Positions 60,601-64,000 of a stretch of 64,000 bases of DNA are shown here, in pieces (position 1 is the first letter of the stretch; each line of letters starts with the position of its first letter). A program made the position numbers and the translations under genes. Source of the stretch: Cyanoderma ruficeps (taxonomy: Eukaryota; Chordata; Aves; Passeriformes; Timaliidae). The notes beneath the pieces were generated by a model that was given only the letters and a program-made list of their open reading frames with translations, was not told the origin of the DNA and did no database searches. The DNA is taken from contig VZDJ01007754.1 of NCBI GenBank assembly GCA_008694505.1, positions 47,023,509-47,087,508 on the forward strand, given 5' to 3'.

Positions 60601-63600
60601 ACATATATATATATACACACACACTAGGTATAGAATGAGGCTGCCAAAGCCTAAAGAGAAGCTCTGAGATAAGGCTGTGGTGGTACAAAAAGATGTTCTC
60701 AGTGCAAGAAGTTGGACTGATGGTGTCAGGGAAAGGTGCAGCACCACCACCCTTTGCCCCATCCATCACTTCCACACCATTCAAAACAAGCTTTGACACT
60801 CACAGAGTTCAATTATTTTGCTGACAGCAGTTTGCTGCTGAGCAGTGTGGCTTGGATCAATTTGGGCTCTTTAGCAAATTGGCTTTCTGTTCTCTTTACT
60901 CCCATCTATGGGATTATGGCACGATCAAATGGAATTAAAATGCACTGCCTGTTGTTTTCAGCCACTCAAAGCTGAAGTCAATGGCACAGCAGAAGGCAGT
61001 CACCTGCCATTAGTATGGATATGTTACACATATCATTTCTGGATTCTAGAATTTTGTCTCAGAAACCACCAGCTTTCAGCACCATCAGGGAAAATACCTA
61101 TTTTATTTTTTTTTTAATGTTAAGCAAGAGCATAAACAATTAAAGCAAACCCTTTATTAATAGAAACAAACACTGAGAGGAAAGCCTGGAAGCAAAGGCT
61201 GCACAGGAACAGGCTCCTTGGAACTCAAGGTTAAACCCAGATCAGAACTGAGAGCATGACCAAAAAAACAGCAATAAAAAAAAATGCTTCATAGCATTTA
61301 TGCCACAGAGCTGCAGTTCTGGAAACTTCACCACTCAGGTGCCACAGCAGCCACTGTGAGCTGGGATCTGCAAAATCTTTTCTCACTGGAGAGTAGTATG
61401 ACTGAAAGATAAGCCCCTTCCTTGTCTTGACACAACCTTAGAAATAAACTGTTGGAACAGGTTCATGGGGGGCAGATTCAGGCTCAGTTTTGAAATGCAA
61501 ACACTCAAAAAAAACCCCACCACCCCCCCAAAAAAACCCAATCACAGACTTTCTACAAATTCCAAATTTTAATGTCAACACCATTTACTTTAAGTGGCAC
61601 TAAGATGGGATTTCTATTGGCCCTAATCTCTGCAAACCTCTTTTCAGCTGTGGCTTTGACAGAATAACAGAAATGTCCTCAAGGTTCTAAGAAATATGGT
61701 TTATATTTAACTGAGACTCACAAAACCACTTAAGTAAAGAAAAACAATGAAGAGCAGTCAAAAATCACGGTATTTTCCCATCTAAATGAATCAAACCAGA
61801 AATGAAGAGTAAGTTAGGGGTTCATTTAGCATTTACAGCTGGGTGAGGGTTTTTCAAAGTTACAGCCCATACCACAGATGAAATTTAAGCATGTTTTCTA
61901 CAACTTCATCTTATGCATCCATCCCTAGGAATTTGCCAGGCACATTACTACATCATTTCCTGCTAAAGCTTATTTTAAAGACAATTTTCATAAAAACTTG
62001 CACAATATTGAAGACAAAGCGGCAAATTTCCTTGTTCATTTCTGGCACAAAGGAAATGACAAGGATTCTTCCTGGGGATGAAAGGTCGGGGACAAAGGTT
62101 GTAGTTTTGCTTGGTTAGATTTTCCTGTGTTCAATTACAGACAGAGGATTCTTAAATGGTCACTAGGACATTGCCAGTTCTCCAGAGAGTGGCCACCTTG
62201 GCTGGTTTATTTCAAAGAAACGTCTATCCAACATCCAAACTAAGCTGTCCTCTGGCCAGGTTTGCATCACTCACCTGTAATTTCATCTCCCCTTCCCTGC
62301 TGTGTGGCAGAGGATGAGAATAGAAATAAGTGTGATCCTGTAGGGATCCATTGTAGGGCCCATCCTGGATAAACCTTCCTTGTCCCTTTGTTTCCAAGGG
62401 GACAGAGCTTGGCTGTCCTTACACAAAGGCTTTTGGATTAGGGGAAAAGGTGCTCTGGGTTTTTTACCTTTTGCAGGGAGGTGCTGACTGCTGGCAACAG
62501 AAACAAAGATGCTCCGATGGGAATTTTGCTGGTTTTCTCTCCTTTGTGTTCTCTCCAGAGATTGTGCTCTCCAGAGGTGAAATTTGCCTCTTCTGCCTCT
62601 TCAACTTGGCTCCCCTGGCCTGACTTTGAGAAAAAAGGCATTTTAACACTGTTGGTTTAGTCCCTGTTTATCCTTCAGAGCACTAATTCCCTCTCACAGT
62701 TAAAACACTCACCATCTCAAATATCAGGCTTACACTTCTCAAATATCAGGTATAAACATCTTGAATTCAGCTCCTGTCCACACATCAGGTGGTACTGCTT
62801 TGAAGGCCTTCAATTCTGTACCTTGAAAGCAAACTAAGAGTAAAAGCAAATATCTACGTGAATTTTGTCCATATATTGTTTATATATTTATCATAGGTTT
62901 ATTATGTTATTGTTCATATTGTTTGTTCCTGAGTTTAAGCTGTTTGTCCCGTTGCTGTCACTGTGCTCCTCATTTCACTGCAATTCCAGCATCCCCTAAG
63001 ACACAGCAATGCCAGGCGATCAAGAACCTTGTTAAGCAAGGTGTGAATCAGGTCTGAAAATCCAAAAATCCTTTTTTTTTTCACTGTCTAAATAATCAAG
63101 GCACATTCCCAAGATAGATGTGCCTCCAGCCTCACAACACGACAATAACTTCAGCGCAATGTCACTTGGCTCAGGCAAAGACAAGGAGCGAACACGGGGT
63201 GATATTTTATGAGGAGCTGACACTAAAGGATGGAAAATCACAGGTACAGCTCTTGGAGCTGAGGCAATATGTTCAGAGAAGCACTGAAATAGGTATCCCA
63301 GTGTCGCAGACAATTTCAAGGTGGATGAAAGGGATCTGGAAGCACAGACCCTCTCATTTGTGTATGTTCAGGCAGCAGAGCTGGGGCCTCGTGTAGCATT
63401 GAGGCACTTGTGAGCAGCTCTTCTGGCTTGGAAAATCAAATATTAAGCTCATCAAGGGGGGAAAAAAATTAAAAGGAAGAAAAACAAAGGAAAATTAAAG
63501 CTTGCCCAGGAAAAAAGAAATCCGTATTGTAGAATGCTTCAATTAAAAAGAAAAAAATGAAAAAGAAAAAAAAAAGAAAAATAAGAATTGATGTGGAAAC

Positions 63601-64000
63601 ATTTCTGCTCTAAGGAGAACGTGCACCTTAACACCAGGATGTCTTGCCAGGCTGCAGCCACAGATGCACCACTTACATCTCCTGTCAGGAAGACAAGAAG
63701 CCCCTGGCTGTAGGCTGGGCAGAGGATGCCATCTGACTTAAAAACCCCACTAATAAATAAATAATCATAAGAAAGAGAACTTAAGTCAGTGAAATTCAAT
63801 GTTCAAATATAAATATTTCTCTTCATGATCTGGATTTTTTTTTTTTAACTATCTAAATTTTCAGGAAAAATATCTTGGTTGAAACTTTTTGGTAAGCACT
63901 GACAAAAAACAGATCTTTAAACCTTAGAAATTATTTGGTCCCTCATATAAAGAAGTATATGTCTTGTCCAATTTCAAATATAATACCAGACTGGCATGTG
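57678..64000. other. DNA upstream of the UMODL1 EMI exon
   Basis: Apart from the tentative signal-peptide exon at 58829-58880, no exon was recognised. A GC-richer stretch at 59200-59800 is open on both strands (180 codons minus, 164 plus) but shows no known domain. Low-complexity tracts are at 60600-60625 (TA/CA) and 63546-63585 (A-rich). Confidence 0.5.
58829..58880 (-). pseudogene. UMODL1: Tentative UMODL1 first coding exon (signal peptide)
   Basis: A minus-strand ATG opens MPVLYIVLASVCLLADP, a hydrophobic signal-peptide-like stretch. It is followed by a GT (gtgccc) in phase 1, the phase needed to join the EMI exon at 57677, where G plus AG would make Glu. Length (17 codons plus one base) and position about 1.1 kb upstream of the EMI exon fit. 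Against it, the donor is weak, the ATG lacks a purine at -3, and there is no clear residue match to the mammalian signal peptide. It could be a chance ORF; the true first exon may lie outside the window. Confidence 0.25.

Noticed and set aside
1..64000. CRISPR arrays, operons, prophage or other prokaryotic systems
   Set aside because: No regularly spaced repeats or dense gene arrangement; the sequence is clearly vertebrate intron and repeat DNA.

Overview
This is vertebrate nuclear DNA, almost certainly from a bird and probably a passerine. The evidence is at least nine CR1 LINE fragments, several avian-type ERV LTRs, moderate GC, and a single exon-intron gene spread over about 42 kb. There are no bacterial-style operons, and nearly all open reading frames are chance ORFs in introns, repeats or intergenic DNA.

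The gene is UMODL1 (uromodulin-like 1, olfactorin), on the minus strand. Its last coding exon (transmembrane segment and short cytoplasmic tail) is at 15591-15778 and its EMI exon is at 57437-57677; a weak signal-peptide exon candidate lies at 58829-58880. Sixteen exons were found by reading splice sites and phases by eye and comparing with the remembered mammalian domain order. In transcript order they are EMI, WAP, a two-exon SEA-like block, EGF-1, FN3-1, SEA-2 (two exons), EGF-2, SEA-3 (two exons), five ZP-module exons, and the TM exon. The exon phases chain together consistently. The linker plus second FN3 domain (expected between 37732 and 32747) and the third EGF (expected between 27741 and 25109) could not be found.

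The main result is that this UMODL1 copy looks like a decayed, single-copy (unitary) pseudogene still carrying its introns. Eleven separate lesions are visible: four in-frame stops (57447, 50409, 24689, 18322), four frameshifting indels (about 57524, 24828, 21974 and the T10 run at 21004-21013) and three lost splice donors (43991, 27739, 20923). EGF-1 also lacks its last two cysteines. Nine of the sixteen exons have no lesion inside them (two of those are followed by a broken donor), and the broken exons still read clearly as UMODL1, so the loss looks fairly recent.

Layout: 1-15590 is gene-free DNA downstream of UMODL1 (toward ABCG1 in the mammalian order), with CR1s and three LTR insertions, two of them nested inside CR1s. 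15591-57677 is the UMODL1 remnant. Its 32748-37731 intron holds an ERV LTR with an unusually long tRNA-Met-like primer-binding region, a second LTR-like sequence, a GC-rich block and an AT-rich palindromic tract. 57678-64000 is upstream DNA with no convincing gene apart from the tentative first exon.
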